Below are positions 20,628 through 30,349 of a DNA stretch of 64,000 bases, piece by piece. The translations under genes were made by a program, and so were the position numbers. Within the stretch, counting starts at the first letter, position 1, and each line of letters starts with the position of its first letter. Origin of the DNA: Buttiauxella massiliensis (GTDB lineage: Bacteria > Pseudomonadota > Gammaproteobacteria > Enterobacterales > Enterobacteriaceae); contig NZ_LR722657.1 in assembly GCF_902500225.1 (NCBI RefSeq), forward strand, positions 62,001-126,000. Reading direction: 5' to 3'. A model generated the notes under the pieces. The model worked only from the letters and a program-made list of their open reading frames with translations. It did no database searches and was not told the DNA's origin.

Positions 20628-20969
20628 ATGTATTTACGACCTGATGAGGTGGCCCGCGTTCTTGAAAAAGCCGGTTTTACCATGGATATAGTGACACCGA
20701 AAACCTACGGATACCGGCGTGGGGAAAACTACGTTTATGTAAATCGTGAGGCGCGGATGGGGCGAACAGCTTTGATCATTCACCCCACGTTAAAAGAACG
20801 AAGCCAGACTCTGGCAGAGCCTGCGACAGATGTAAAAACCTGCGATCATTATCAGCAATTTCCACTCTATCTGGCTGGTGAAACCCATCAGCATTACGGT
20901 ATTCCGCATGGATTTAGTTCACGCGTCGCCCTGGAACGTTACTTGTCTGGCTTATTTGGCGAGCACTAA
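20628..20969 (+). CDS. ygaC: DUF2002 family protein YgaC
   Basis: A 113-residue soluble protein nearly identical in layout to E. coli YgaC ([17 protein letters not shown]..., [29 protein letters not shown]). In E. coli the gene is Fur-regulated; the 160-bp gap to ygaM was not found to hold a clear Fur box by eye. The RBS GACGAGGAAA precedes the ATG. Confidence 0.95.
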   Translation: MYLRPDEVARVLEKAGFTMDIVTPKTYGYRRGENYVYVNREARMGRTALIIHPTLKERSQTLAEPATDVKTCDHYQQFPLYLAGETHQHYGIPHGFSSRVALERYLSGLFGEH

Positions 20970-21007
20970 TTCGAATGAGGCGTTGTTGGGTTCACACCTC
21001 AACGCTA

Positions 21008-21463
21008 TCACACCTCTGCTTTTGCGCTTCGATAACCGCTGATACGGAATAAGCGACGGCAATAATCAAGAAAATAGCCATACGCAGCGCCCATAAGCAT
21101 CGAGACGATGATATTTGAACTTACTGCCGCGACTATTTGATTCCAGTCTGCTCCGACCGACCACAAAATAGCGACGTACACAGGTGACTGGAAAGTCACG
21201 TAAGCCAGTACATCAGCGAGATTTTTCGCCCAACTGGCCTGGCTGTAGCGTTTGGTAAAACGCATAAATGCATCACGGTAAAAACCGTATGGCCAGGCAA
21301 TCAGGATGTTTACAGGAATGGCGACCAGGCGCGAAGAGAGTGATTGCTCAAAACTCATGCCTGAGAGAAAGATTTCAATCATCATGTTCACAACCGAGCA
21401 ATACACTACCATCGCAAAAGTATCTGCGACTGCATGGCGCAGGCGTGACTCAGGAGAAAACAT
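21008..21463 (-). CDS. alaE: L-alanine exporter AlaE
   Basis: A 151-residue inner-membrane exporter with four hydrophobic segments. Family blocks include [54 protein letters not shown] and [22 protein letters not shown]. It protects cells from alanine build-up. It is convergent with ygaC, 38 bp apart. Confidence 0.95.
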   Translation of the reverse strand: MFSPESRLRHAVADTFAMVVYCSVVNMMIEIFLSGMSFEQSLSSRLVAIPVNILIAWPYGFYRDAFMRFTKRYSQASWAKNLADVLAYVTFQSPVYVAILWSVGADWNQIVAAVSSNIIVSMLMGAAYGYFLDYCRRLFRISGYRSAKAEV

Positions 21464-21796
21464 TATTCCAACTCCGCATGATAATTAGCGATATACACTG
21501 CCATTTGGTGTAAATGGTAGTGCTAATAAATGATTTGTTTATGGTGGCTAGATTATATCCCTGCATGCAATTAGACAATTAGTGATAAATTTTTATTTAA
21601 AGGCATTTCGTCAATAAAATCCGCTAAATGAGACATCTCAGGCAGAGTTTCCTGATTTTGTCGTTCGGCTATTAATTTTTTATTTAAAATCAAATGGTTA
21701 ATTTTTCATGCATTGCCTCAGTTTTAAGGCTACCCAGGGCCTGAAAAATCGTTATATAATTTGTTATATAGCGATATAATCAACAGGAGCATTCAA
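21464..21796. other. AT-rich intergenic stretch without recognisable gene
   Basis: About 330 bp between the divergent alaE and the yghW-like gene. It is AT-rich with no supported ORF. E. coli carries stpA between alaE and ygaP; no H-NS-like coding sequence remains here. Confidence 0.7.
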
Positions 21797-22084
21797 GTGG
21801 ATAATCATTTTGGAAAGGGATTGATGGCAGGGCTGAAAGCCCGTGAAGCTGACAGTGTCACCAGAGTCACTCGTTTTTGCCCGGACTATAAACGCGGGTT
21901 TGTGCTGGGGTTTAGCCATCGTATTTCAGAACAAACTGGGGACCGCCAACGGGCTGCTTGGGAAGCAGGGGTCTTGACTCGTCGCTACAACCTCGACAAA
22001 GAACTGGTGGCTGATTTTTTCAAAGAAGTGAATGCTGATACTGCAGTGAAATGCTTTTTTGCAGGTTATGAAAGAGGTTACTGA
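21797..22084 (+). CDS. yghW: DUF2623 family protein, YghW-like
   Basis: A 95-residue protein matching E. coli YghW in length and in the stretches [38 protein letters not shown] and [10 protein letters not shown]. Function unknown. The GTG at 21797 is chosen because AGGAG lies 8 nt upstream and it aligns with the E. coli start; an ATG at 21761 would add residues not seen in the family. In E. coli the gene is elsewhere on the chromosome. Confidence 0.88.
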   Translation: MDNHFGKGLMAGLKAREADSVTRVTRFCPDYKRGFVLGFSHRISEQTGDRQRAAWEAGVLTRRYNLDKELVADFFKEVNADTAVKCFFAGYERGY

Positions 22085-22129
22085 GAATAGTTTTTCGGCG
22101 GGCAAAGCAAGACCCGCCTGAGATAAGCA

Positions 22130-22309
22130 TTAGCAAACGCCAAAATCGTCATCTTCTTTATACAGCGCAACGTCTTCTGCCTTTAAGGTGACTGTTTCGC
22201 CTGTCAAAATGCTTCTGGGCGTACAGAACAGAGTATCTCCCTGAACATCCAGAACTTCATATTTTGGGCCGCCTTTTTTGGGCTGCACCAGATCGCCTGC
22301 TTTGAACAT
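22130..22309 (-). CDS. Small DUF2158/YodC-like protein
   Basis: A 59-residue ORF. The protein begins MFKAGDLVQPKKGGPKYEVL and ends KEDDDFGVC. The G-D-x-V-x-x-K-x-G-G-P-x-[YM]-x-V pattern is that of the small DUF2158 (YodC) beta-barrel family. RBS AGAGGAAAACT precedes the ATG. Function unknown; it is convergent with the yghW-like gene and co-directional with ygaP downstream rather than upstream. Confidence 0.82.
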   Translation of the reverse strand: MFKAGDLVQPKKGGPKYEVLDVQGDTLFCTPRSILTGETVTLKAEDVALYKEDDDFGVC

Positions 22310-22392
22310 AGTTTTCCTCTTTCAACGAAGATAAATAAACAACGTCTATCGTTAACCATAGCCCAAAGCGGCAGGGTACATGTCGATTTAAC

Positions 22393-22917
22393 CTAACGTT
22401 TGTTCCACGGCATTTTTTCTAGCAGACGTGCCATGCCACAAAAACCGCTTATGCCTGCAAAGAGCAAACCTGCACCCACAAATCCAGAAAGTAAGAAAAA
22501 ACCCGGATGTCCTGCATAACCCAGCACTACGCCTGCAAGCACCAACGTACCCGCAGCAATTTGTACCTGGCGCATCAAAGGCAATGGTTGTGATTTATCC
22601 GCAAGAATTTCCTGCCCGTCTTTCTTCCAGGCATCCAACCCACCAGTGAGGATCAAAACTTTCGCCGGAGCCATAGCATCAGCCAGCTTTTGTGCATTTT
22701 GAGTCGTGCGCATTCCGGACTGACAATGAAAAATCACGGTATCGAAGGGGTCGAACGGGCCAAGACGGTCACCGTTTTCGATGGCCGAAAGAGAGAGCAA
22801 ATGCGCCTCAGGGATATTCTCACGCGCATGTTCATCCCGCTCGCGGATATCAATCAACGCGGCTCCTTGGGCGACCAGAATTTTGGCCAGCGCCGGGGAA
22901 ATAGTCTCGATAGTCAT
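22393..22917 (-). CDS. ygaP: Membrane-bound rhodanese YgaP
   Basis: A 174-residue sulfurtransferase: a rhodanese domain (about 1-108) with the catalytic Cys65 in HCQSGMR, then two C-terminal TM segments ([29 protein letters not shown]) of the DUF2892 type. It may handle thiosulfate or persulfide at the membrane. The partner regulator gene ygaV of E. coli is not seen upstream; the next gene is a diguanylate cyclase. Confidence 0.94.
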   Translation of the reverse strand: MTIETISPALAKILVAQGAALIDIRERDEHARENIPEAHLLSLSAIENGDRLGPFDPFDTVIFHCQSGMRTTQNAQKLADAMAPAKVLILTGGLDAWKKDGQEILADKSQPLPLMRQVQIAAGTLVLAGVVLGYAGHPGFFLLSGFVGAGLLFAGISGFCGMARLLEKMPWNKR

Positions 22918-23115
22918 GTTGTTCCTATTGGCAATAGAGTGCTTTTACTGAGTTAAGGAGACGATAAAACAAAAAAGAATGCACGGTTTTTTAGAGGTTT
23001 TTGATCGGCAAATTTAAGAATTTGAGTTCATGAGTCGTTTTGTTCTGATGAAGTGTGAAGATCTGGCGTCAAGGCATCAGTATCAGGTTATGGCATTGTT
23101 AAGTGGATTTCAGAC

Positions 23116-24651
23116 ATGGAAGTTAATAAAAAGTCAAGCACAGTAAACAGTTTACTGACCGTATTATTTTTGGTGATGTTAATTCCTTTTATGATGGTTT
23201 CTATTTGGTCATTTGCTAATATACACAAGAATAATATAGAAGTTTTTGAAAATAATCTGACGCGATTTACACATAATACAGCAATGGAAAGTGTTAATCG
23301 CCAGTTAGAAGAGATTGATCTTGTGTTCCAGATTCTGAATGGCCAAATGACATATGCCGGCACTCAGGTTTTTATTAATGAAGAGAAAGGAATCCTTCAT
23401 TCAATTATTGCATCTATTGTTAATACATTATCTTTTTTTGATGCGGCTATTATTTCCGATGTCAAGGATAATTACCGTTCATACCCAGAAATAAAACTAG
23501 ATAGTTACATTCCAAGTAAACGCCCCTGGTATCCAAGTGTTAAAAACCAAAAAGGTATTCATTATTCTGAGCCTTATTCAGATGTCCTTGCTGAGTCTAA
23601 TGATCCTGAAGTTCGTAGTATTACCGTGAGTATGAACCTGTTTGATGAAGAACTACAAAAATATGGAAACATAGGTTTTGACTTGGATATGGATACCATG
23701 AGTTCTGCCTTGATAAATGTGGTGGTTCCTTTTGAGGGGAAGTTTTTAGTCGCCTCAAAAGATGGCACTGTCATTATGAATGCAAATATTAAAGATATTT
23801 TTCGTCAAAAAGTGCCATTAAACTGGGTTGAAAAATCTATTGACTTAGAAGGCCATTTTTACGATGAAGAAACAAAGAAGCATATTTACTACCGCTCTTT
23901 TACCGATCCATATTGGTTAGCGTTTACGATTGTTGATGACGAAAAATATAATGAATTTATTAATGATGCTCCACAATCATTGATATACATCATTTCAGTA
24001 TGCCTAATCATATATATTATTCTGCTTTGCTTATGCCGTGTATACATCAGAGAGATAGTTGGCCGTCTGTATATGGGCGTCAACGGCATTAGTTATGATG
24101 GCCAAACGCAGGATCTGGAAAAGATCTATACTAATATAAAAAATAGCCAGGTTGAACTTAAAGAAGTTCGCCGTATTTCGGGTGAAGATGCTTTAACCGG
24201 AATTGGAACCCGGCGTAAATTTGATGACCGAATGGCTGAGTTGATTGATTGCAATTCTACATTCTATCTGGCAATCCTGGATCTGGATAATTTTAAAAGT
24301 ATCAATGATACGTTTGGTCACACTGTAGGTGATTCGGTGCTTAAATATGTCAGTAAGGTTGGTAAATCTATTATCGAGCCGGACTATGATATTTATCGTT
24401 TTGGTGGGGAAGAATTGGTCGTGCTGTTCCATGGCGGGGAATACGATGTCTACTTTGACTTGCTGGAAACCTGGCGCATGACCATATGCCAGCGGCAATG
24501 GCGAGAAACCACATTGAATGTAACCTTTAGCTGTGGTATCGCGCGTTGGCAGCCAGGTGAAAGTGCACAGGATATTATAACCAAAGCAGATAAAGCGTTA
24601 TATGAGGCGAAGCACTCAGGGAAAAATGCGATTTACACTGCAAATGACTAA
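23116..24651 (+). CDS. dCache-GGDEF diguanylate cyclase (left flank)
   Basis: A 511-residue membrane protein: TM1 about 12-33, a periplasmic dCache-type sensor about 36-285 with the ligand-pocket pattern RPWY (136-139) and SEPYSD, TM2 about 288-308, a linker, and GGDEF about 345-505. The active-site loop is GGEEL (430-434), with the nucleotide-binding DLDNFKSINDTFGHTVGD. The inhibitory I-site RxxD is absent (EPDY in its place), so product inhibition may be missing. It should make cyclic-di-GMP in response to an external ligand. AT-rich compared with the backbone. Two EAL genes follow co-directionally, then the flagellar block. It resembles the protein encoded at 62150-63675. RBS weak. Confidence 0.92.
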   Translation: MEVNKKSSTVNSLLTVLFLVMLIPFMMVSIWSFANIHKNNIEVFENNLTRFTHNTAMESVNRQLEEIDLVFQILNGQMTYAGTQVFINEEKGILHSIIASIVNTLSFFDAAIISDVKDNYRSYPEIKLDSYIPSKRPWYPSVKNQKGIHYSEPYSDVLAESNDPEVRSITVSMNLFDEELQKYGNIGFDLDMDTMSSALINVVVPFEGKFLVASKDGTVIMNANIKDIFRQKVPLNWVEKSIDLEGHFYDEETKKHIYYRSFTDPYWLAFTIVDDEKYNEFINDAPQSLIYIISVCLIIYIILLCLCRVYIREIVGRLYMGVNGISYDGQTQDLEKIYTNIKNSQVELKEVRRISGEDALTGIGTRRKFDDRMAELIDCNSTFYLAILDLDNFKSINDTFGHTVGDSVLKYVSKVGKSIIEPDYDIYRFGGEELVVLFHGGEYDVYFDLLETWRMTICQRQWRETTLNVTFSCGIARWQPGESAQDIITKADKALYEAKHSGKNAIYTAND

Positions 24652-24718
24652 ATAATGAGGTGAATTATGCAGGAATAGGCCGCTTAATAATTAGTCTCAA
24701 TCATGGAAGGAAAATAAA

Positions 24719-25483
24719 ATGATGGTTGATAATGAGGATGTCAGAAAGATACTGGCTAATATTTCTCAGGGAAATCCGGAGCAGTCCCTCGTCATTTATT
24801 TGCAGCCGACTATTAACATGGTTGATGGACAATGTGTGGGCGCTGAGGCGTTAGTGCGTGGGAGAGTTGAGAGCAAGCTTGTGTTCCCGGACCGCTTCAT
24901 TGGTCTGCTGGAACAAAATAAAGATATTCGTAAGGTGGGCGTTCACGTACTGCAACGAGCCATACAGTTCAGTAAAGAACATGAGTTACATCTCCAGGAT
25001 AACTTTAGTCTCAGTAGTAATTTTTCGCCTATCGAAATCAACGACCGAAGTGTCGTTGAGAAAATTAAAAGTATTACTGATGCAAAAGGGTATCCAAGCC
25101 ACAAAGTGACCATTGAGATTACTGAAACAGATATTTCCCTTAGTTCACAAGGCCGGCAGAATGCCTGCTGGTTGCAGCAACAAGGTTTTGTGATTGCCTG
25201 GGATGATATTAGTCATCTCGATGATTTGAGCAAAAACAGCCGTGAATTTTGCAGCAATGTCATTAAGCTCGACCGTAGCCTGCTCAATGAAGAGTGTTTG
25301 CCCCTAGCACGTGAAATCATCTTGTTATGTAAGATCAAAAAATTACAGCTGGTTGCCGAGGGTGTGGAATATGCCTGGCAGCGAGATTGGTTGCTCGAAC
25401 AAGGCGTTACTGCTTGTCAGGGATACTATTATTCCCCGCCTGTAAATAAACAAGTTTTTGCACAAAAATATATCTGTGCCTGA
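24719..25483 (+). CDS. Stand-alone EAL-domain protein 1
   Basis: A 254-residue cytoplasmic EAL protein with no other domain. The motif is EALVRG (43-48), and metal/substrate residues appear at Asn101 (SNFSP), Glu133 (EITE), Asp162-Asp163, Lys183 (KLDRS), Glu214 (AEGVE) and Gln234. Loop 6, usually DDFGTG, reads DDISHLDD, which is unusual and often goes with weak or lost phosphodiesterase activity. It could be a real phosphodiesterase or a YdiV/RflP-type protein-binding regulator. RBS AAGGAAAA; two adjacent ATGs at 24719 and 24722. It lies 67 bp after the cyclase gene. Confidence 0.88.
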   Translation: MMVDNEDVRKILANISQGNPEQSLVIYLQPTINMVDGQCVGAEALVRGRVESKLVFPDRFIGLLEQNKDIRKVGVHVLQRAIQFSKEHELHLQDNFSLSSNFSPIEINDRSVVEKIKSITDAKGYPSHKVTIEITETDISLSSQGRQNACWLQQQGFVIAWDDISHLDDLSKNSREFCSNVIKLDRSLLNEECLPLAREIILLCKIKKLQLVAEGVEYAWQRDWLLEQGVTACQGYYYSPPVNKQVFAQKYICA

Positions 25484-25552
25484 GCCCATTTTTCGCGCTG
25501 AGAGTCCACGTTTGTAGTTTGTCTCTGGCCCATATTATAAAGAGGTAATAAC

Positions 25553-26317
25553 ATGAGCGACATTGGCTCAAATTTTATTCTTAGAAAGATAACCCATAGC
25601 GATTTTTCTAACGTGGTGGACTTTTACGTCCAGCCAATTTTCAACTTGTCATCTTTCCAGTGTGTCGGTGCCGAGGTGCTATTACGTGGGATGCATCGGC
25701 ACAACATCATTCAGCCCGCGCAATTTCTCCAGCAGCTTGAAGAAAATGACGGCATTATTAATGTCGGAAAATATATCATTGGTAAAGCCTTTGAGTTTTT
25801 ACAACTTGAAGTGTTACCACAAAAGCCAGATTTCTTCCTCAGCATCAATCTTGCACCACATCAACTCAATGATGAAAGCTTTTCTGAAAGCATTATTGCG
25901 CTGCAATCCGCGTACGCCATTCCGCCAAAATCTGTGATTTTTGAGATAACGCAGTCTGCTGAAGAATTAGCGGAAAGTGGTGAGAAAAATATTCAGCAAT
26001 TGCAAAATGCTGGGTTTTCTTTTGCTTGGGATGATGTGGGCAGTATTGATGATGTACAAAACAAGCTGGCCCAGTCGGCATGTGATTATATCAAATTGGA
26101 TCGCAGCTGCCTTAAGAACGGTAACAGCGAGAAAACGCCTGAACTCATTCTGGAAGCGCATAAAAATAATGCCTCCATTATTGCAGAAGGGGTTGAAACA
26201 ATGGCGCAAACGTCGATGTTGTTAAAACACAATGTTGAACTGGCTCAGGGGTATCTGTTTTCTCGCCCGCTGAAGAAAATAGATTTTGTAGAAGCTTATA
26301 TTCGTAAATCAAATTAG
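25553..26317 (+). CDS. Stand-alone EAL-domain protein 2
   Basis: A second 254-residue EAL protein, probably a paralog of the preceding one. The signature is EVLLRG (41-46), with Asn99, Glu131, Asp160-Asp161, Lys181 (KLDRS), Glu212 (AEGVE) and Gln232. The EITE motif is EITQ and loop 6 reads DDVGSIDD, so activity is doubtful. RBS AGAGGTAATAAC. It is convergent with lfhA, 36 bp apart, and is probably the last gene of the cyclase-EAL-EAL operon. Confidence 0.87.
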   Translation: MSDIGSNFILRKITHSDFSNVVDFYVQPIFNLSSFQCVGAEVLLRGMHRHNIIQPAQFLQQLEENDGIINVGKYIIGKAFEFLQLEVLPQKPDFFLSINLAPHQLNDESFSESIIALQSAYAIPPKSVIFEITQSAEELAESGEKNIQQLQNAGFSFAWDDVGSIDDVQNKLAQSACDYIKLDRSCLKNGNSEKTPELILEAHKNNASIIAEGVETMAQTSMLLKHNVELAQGYLFSRPLKKIDFVEAYIRKSN

Positions 26318-26348
26318 CCCAACGCTTTGTTAAATTTAGCGCTGGGCT
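26316..26348. terminator. Hairpin between the EAL gene and lfhA
   Basis: The inverted repeat AGCCCAACGC/GCGCTGGGCT has one mismatch and a 13-nt loop. It begins in the stop codon of EAL gene 2 and ends 6 nt from the lfhA stop. No strong U-tract follows on either side, so it is a possible bidirectional 3'-end structure rather than a confirmed terminator. Confidence 0.45.
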
Positions 26349-26353
26349 ACCCA

Positions 26354-28450
26354 TCAGGCCAGCGTCCCCACAATATTCAGATCCGCTTCATCAGGCACTT
26401 CGTTATAAGACAACACATGCAAACCAGAAGCAAACAGGCGGCCATAGCGAGAAATTAACGGGCGTAATTGTGGCGTTACCAGCAGCAGTGGCGCCATACC
26501 TTGCGCTTTCATATGCTCCTGAATCATTGGCATCGTGTTTTGTAATTGCGTCAGAATATTCGGGTCAACCGGGAAGTTATCCAGCCCAACTTTTCCACTT
26601 TGCTGTGCGTGATTGAGGGCGTTGAGCAGAATGTTTTCCAGTTCATTATCTAGTGTATAAGCCTGAAGGCTGCGCTTTTCTCCGTTGATATTATGGATAA
26701 TGGCGCGGCGCAACGCGAAGCGCACATCCGAGGTTAATAGCACCGGATCTTTCGTCAATGCGGCACTTTCAAGCAGAGTCGCTGCAATGGTATTAATGTC
26801 TTTCAGTGAAATCTGCTCTAATAACAACTGGCGATAAACTCGCAGCAAAAGGCTGTAGTTAAGTTGGGCAATTAAATCCTCTGCCAACTTCGGCGCCTGC
26901 TGGCTCAAACGATGATGCAAATGCGTGATGTCGTCGTAATTAAACAATTCAGGCAAATAATTGCGCGCAATTTTATTGACGTGAGTTGCGACGACGCTTG
27001 CACAATCCACCACTTGATATCCCAGATTCAGCGCCTTCGCTTTTTGCTCCGGTAATATCCAGGTAATCGCCATGCCATAAGCGGGGTCTGTATCCAGCAC
27101 CCCATCGATTTCGCCGTACAATTCCGCCCCTGGAATTGCCATTAACTTGTCGGCATGCACTTCACCGGTCGCAATGCGAATACCGTTGATATGAACTGCG
27201 TACTGAGAGGGCTTCAGGCGGAAGTTTTCTCGAATCCGTATTTCGGGCAACAGCACGCCGCAGGTTTCAGAAATCAGCTGGCGCACGCCACGAATACGTT
27301 GAGAAAGCGGGCTACCTCGAGTGGTATCCACCAGAGTCACCAGCTTATAGCCCAGATTCAAACCAATCGGTTCCACCTGGGGAATGCTGTCCCAGTCAAT
27401 AACCGGTGGATTGTCGTGGGAAATTGCTTCATTGATGGCATCAATTTCAATGATCGGCTGTGGTGCTGCCACTTTTTTGCTCTGTTTCCATCCTGCAAAA
27501 ATCAGCAGTGCGGTAAAACTCAGGAACGCGATGTGCGGCATACCCGGCACGATAGCTAGCACGAACATGACAAACGCGGCGGTATAGAGAATGGAAGGGC
27601 GCGCCAGCAACTGGTTGTTAATTTCGGTGCTGATGTCGTTACCGTCACCGACGCGGGTCACGATAATTGCCGCAGCAGTAGAAAGCAGCAGGGAAGGGAT
27701 TTGCGCGACCAGTCCATCACCGATGGACAGCAAAACATACTGTTTGAATGAGTGGCCAACATCGAGATTATGGGCAAATACACCGATACAGATACCGCCG
27801 ATAATGTTGATTATCAGGATCATAATCCCGGCAATCGCATCGCCGCGCACAAACTTCGATGCACCATCCATTGCACCATAGAAATCTGCTTCACCGGAGA
27901 CATCCTGGCGGCGTTGTCGAGCCTGTTCCTGATTAATTAAGCCCGCGTTCAGGTCAGCATCAATCGCCATTTGCTTGCCTGGAAGCGCATCAAGCGTGAA
28001 TCGTGCGGAGACTTCGGAAATACGCTCCGCACCTTTGGTGACCACCACGAAGTTGATGATCATCAGGATCACAAACACCACGAAGCCGACGACAAAGTTA
28101 CCGCCGATAACCACCTGGCCAAAGGCTTCAATAACTTTACCTGCCGCACCTTCCCCTTCGTGACCATGTAATAACACCACACGAGTGGATGCGACATTCA
28201 GGGTCAGACGCATTAGCGTCGTAATCAGCAAAATGGTCGGGAAAATCGCAAAGTCGAGCGGGCGTTTACTGTTAACCGAAACCAGCAACACCATGACGGC
28301 CAGCACGATATTGAAGGTGAACAGAATATCGAGGATTAACGGCGACAGTGGCAGCATAACCATAGCCAGCACGCAAAGTAATAACAGAGGAATACTCACG
28401 TTACTTCGCCGAATCAGGTTGAAGTAACCCGTAAATTTACCGTTTGCCAT
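26354..28450 (-). CDS. lfhA: Lateral flagellar export gate protein LfhA (FlhA family)
   Basis: Full-length 698-residue export-gate protein of the flagellar type III secretion system. There are about eight N-terminal TM segments, the FHIPEP signature RFTLDALPGKQMAIDADLNAG around residue 140-165, and a large cytoplasmic C-terminal domain. In E. coli K-12 the corresponding fhiA is a truncated remnant of Flag-2; here it is intact. It overlaps lfhB by 14 bp and ends the leftward export operon lfiMNPQR-lfhBA. Confidence 0.95.
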   Translation of the reverse strand: MANGKFTGYFNLIRRSNVSIPLLLLCVLAMVMLPLSPLILDILFTFNIVLAVMVLLVSVNSKRPLDFAIFPTILLITTLMRLTLNVASTRVVLLHGHEGEGAAGKVIEAFGQVVIGGNFVVGFVVFVILMIINFVVVTKGAERISEVSARFTLDALPGKQMAIDADLNAGLINQEQARQRRQDVSGEADFYGAMDGASKFVRGDAIAGIMILIINIIGGICIGVFAHNLDVGHSFKQYVLLSIGDGLVAQIPSLLLSTAAAIIVTRVGDGNDISTEINNQLLARPSILYTAAFVMFVLAIVPGMPHIAFLSFTALLIFAGWKQSKKVAAPQPIIEIDAINEAISHDNPPVIDWDSIPQVEPIGLNLGYKLVTLVDTTRGSPLSQRIRGVRQLISETCGVLLPEIRIRENFRLKPSQYAVHINGIRIATGEVHADKLMAIPGAELYGEIDGVLDTDPAYGMAITWILPEQKAKALNLGYQVVDCASVVATHVNKIARNYLPELFNYDDITHLHHRLSQQAPKLAEDLIAQLNYSLLLRVYRQLLLEQISLKDINTIAATLLESAALTKDPVLLTSDVRFALRRAIIHNINGEKRSLQAYTLDNELENILLNALNHAQQSGKVGLDNFPVDPNILTQLQNTMPMIQEHMKAQGMAPLLLVTPQLRPLISRYGRLFASGLHVLSYNEVPDEADLNIVGTLA

Positions 28451-29570
28451 CTGTTTTCATTACCTCTTTTGGGATGTCCATATGCTTGTTCAATTGCGGC
28501 TTTATATCGCTGCGTCCATTGCGCCACTCTTTAATCTGCATCACGTAGGTGAGCACATGTGCAATGGCGCGAAATAGCTGGGAAGGAATTTGCTGGTTTA
28601 CGCGCGTGCTGTAATAAATGGCACGCGCGAGCGGTGGAAACTCAACGATTTCAATCTGGTTTTGAGTGGCGACTTCTCGAATATACAGGGCGATATCGTC
28701 CATCCCTTTGGCGAGAATATAAGGGGCCTGCGCCTTATTTGGGTCATATTTCAACGCGACGGCATAGTGGGTCGGGTTGGTTAAAATCACGTCAGCGGTC
28801 GGCACGACTTTATTAATCTGACCCTGTGCCATTTGCCGTTGCAACTGGCGAATTCGCCCTTTTACCTGTGGGTTGCCGTCGTTATTTTTATGTTCATCGC
28901 GCACTTCTTGTTTGGTCATGCGCATCTTTTTCATAAACATGAAAATGGATAATGGCACATCAATAAATGCGAAGATGATAATCACGCCGATCAACCACCA
29001 GAATGACTGGCGCAGAATCAGCAAACCTTCTTCAATTCCCTGGCGCAACCAGATGCGCTGCAAGCCCAGCAATTCAGGCAAATTATCCTGAATCAGCGAC
29101 CATAAAACAGCCATCAACACGCTGCATTTCAGCAGCATTTTCAGCACGTCAACATAGTGGCTGGATGAAAACATACGTTTCAGACCACTGATTGGACTTA
29201 TCTTTTTGAAGTCTGGAAGCAGTTTATTAGGTGTGAAAATCCAGCCACCGGGTACCAGCGTTGAAATGATGCAAACCAGCGGAATGGGTACTAACGTCAG
29301 AACGAATTTCAATAGCAACCAGACATGGTGCATCAGGAACTGTTCGAGAGCTGCATCGTCGTTGAGTTTTCCCGCCATGGTCGCAACGGAAAAAAAGGAG
29401 TCCTGAACCAGCTGGCGGTAGAACGGGAAAAAGATCATCAGAGTGATAAGCGATGTGACCAGACCTGCGGCCATCGTCAGATCTTTTGAACGCGCAATAT
29501 CCCCTTTTTCACGCGCTTTACGAAGCTTACCGTGGGTAGCCTTTTCGCTTTTATCTCCCGAACCTGACAT
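28437..29570 (-). CDS. lfhB: Lateral flagellar export switch protein LfhB (FlhB family)
   Basis: A 377-residue inner-membrane protein that switches export specificity from rod/hook to filament substrates. Four TM segments are followed by a cytoplasmic domain with the autocleavage site NPTH in ADVILTNPTHYAVAL. Start and stop codons interlock with lfiR (TGATG). It works with the hook-length ruler, presumably LafE. Confidence 0.95.
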   Translation of the reverse strand: MSGSGDKSEKATHGKLRKAREKGDIARSKDLTMAAGLVTSLITLMIFFPFYRQLVQDSFFSVATMAGKLNDDAALEQFLMHHVWLLLKFVLTLVPIPLVCIISTLVPGGWIFTPNKLLPDFKKISPISGLKRMFSSSHYVDVLKMLLKCSVLMAVLWSLIQDNLPELLGLQRIWLRQGIEEGLLILRQSFWWLIGVIIIFAFIDVPLSIFMFMKKMRMTKQEVRDEHKNNDGNPQVKGRIRQLQRQMAQGQINKVVPTADVILTNPTHYAVALKYDPNKAQAPYILAKGMDDIALYIREVATQNQIEIVEFPPLARAIYYSTRVNQQIPSQLFRAIAHVLTYVMQIKEWRNGRSDIKPQLNKHMDIPKEVMKTDGKR

Positions 29571-30343
29571 CAGTAAACCCGTACCGAATCAAGTTTGCTG
29601 AGAATGTAATTCGTCAGACTGAGATAGTGCTCAGGGATATTACTGACCATCAATGCAAGGCACAGCAGGCCAAACAGCATGCTGATAGGAAATCCTAACG
29701 AAAACAGGTTCAGCGTCGGTGAAATACGGTTCAGTAAGCCGAACGAGCCTTGCACCATTAGCATCACAAAACCGGTCGGTAGCGCGATTAATACGGATGA
29801 GGAAACAAGCCAGCCGAGACTTTGCACCAGGGTTTGCAGCGACAACGAAGTGATTGCTTGCCCTGGCGGCCAATAGGTAAAGCTTTTATAGATGATGGTT
29901 ACGAGCAGCAGGTGCCCGTCCATGGTGAAAAAAAGCAGCACGCTGTAAACAAAAATTATTTGTGAAATCACGGTGGTGGAGTTGCCGTTGCTGGGGTCAT
30001 TCATTACTGCCATACCGAGACCCATATTCATTGAAAGAATATGCCCGGCGGTTTGCAGAGCCACAAAAACCAACTGCAACATGGCACCAAACAGAAAGCC
30101 CCACAGGATCTGCTCACCAATCAGCACAACGCTGCGCATTGAAAGCAATTCAGTTAGCACCACAACTTGATGCAGCATGGGGGAAATGACCGCCGTAAGC
30201 GCAATAGCGAGGCCAATTTTGATGCGCCGGGAAATGGATCGTTGATCAAATACCGGGCTGAAATGGATAAACGACAAAATGCGCACAAACGGCAGAAAAG
30301 CGGCCATCAACGGGGCGATCAGTGTCGGAATGTCAAAGCCCAT
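29570..30343 (-). CDS. lfiR: Lateral flagellar export protein LfiR (FliR family)
   Basis: A 257-residue hydrophobic export-gate subunit with about six TM segments and the family-typical N-terminus (LMAAFLPFVRILSFIHFSPVF) and GMAVMNDPSNGNSTTVISQ. It forms the FliPQR channel. Its stop overlaps the lfhB start by one base; the gap to lfiQ is 6 bp. Confidence 0.95.
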   Translation of the reverse strand: MGFDIPTLIAPLMAAFLPFVRILSFIHFSPVFDQRSISRRIKIGLAIALTAVISPMLHQVVVLTELLSMRSVVLIGEQILWGFLFGAMLQLVFVALQTAGHILSMNMGLGMAVMNDPSNGNSTTVISQIIFVYSVLLFFTMDGHLLLVTIIYKSFTYWPPGQAITSLSLQTLVQSLGWLVSSSVLIALPTGFVMLMVQGSFGLLNRISPTLNLFSLGFPISMLFGLLCLALMVSNIPEHYLSLTNYILSKLDSVRVY

Positions 30344-30349
30344 AATGAT

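Noticed and set aside
22096-22119. GGCGGG/CCCGCC hairpin after yghW as a terminator
   Set aside because: The T run precedes the hairpin on the + strand and no U-tract follows on either strand.
23002-23009. GCCGATCA on the minus strand upstream of ygaP, identical to the lafA -10
   Set aside because: No acceptable -35 lies 11 bp upstream, and ygaP has no flagellar link.
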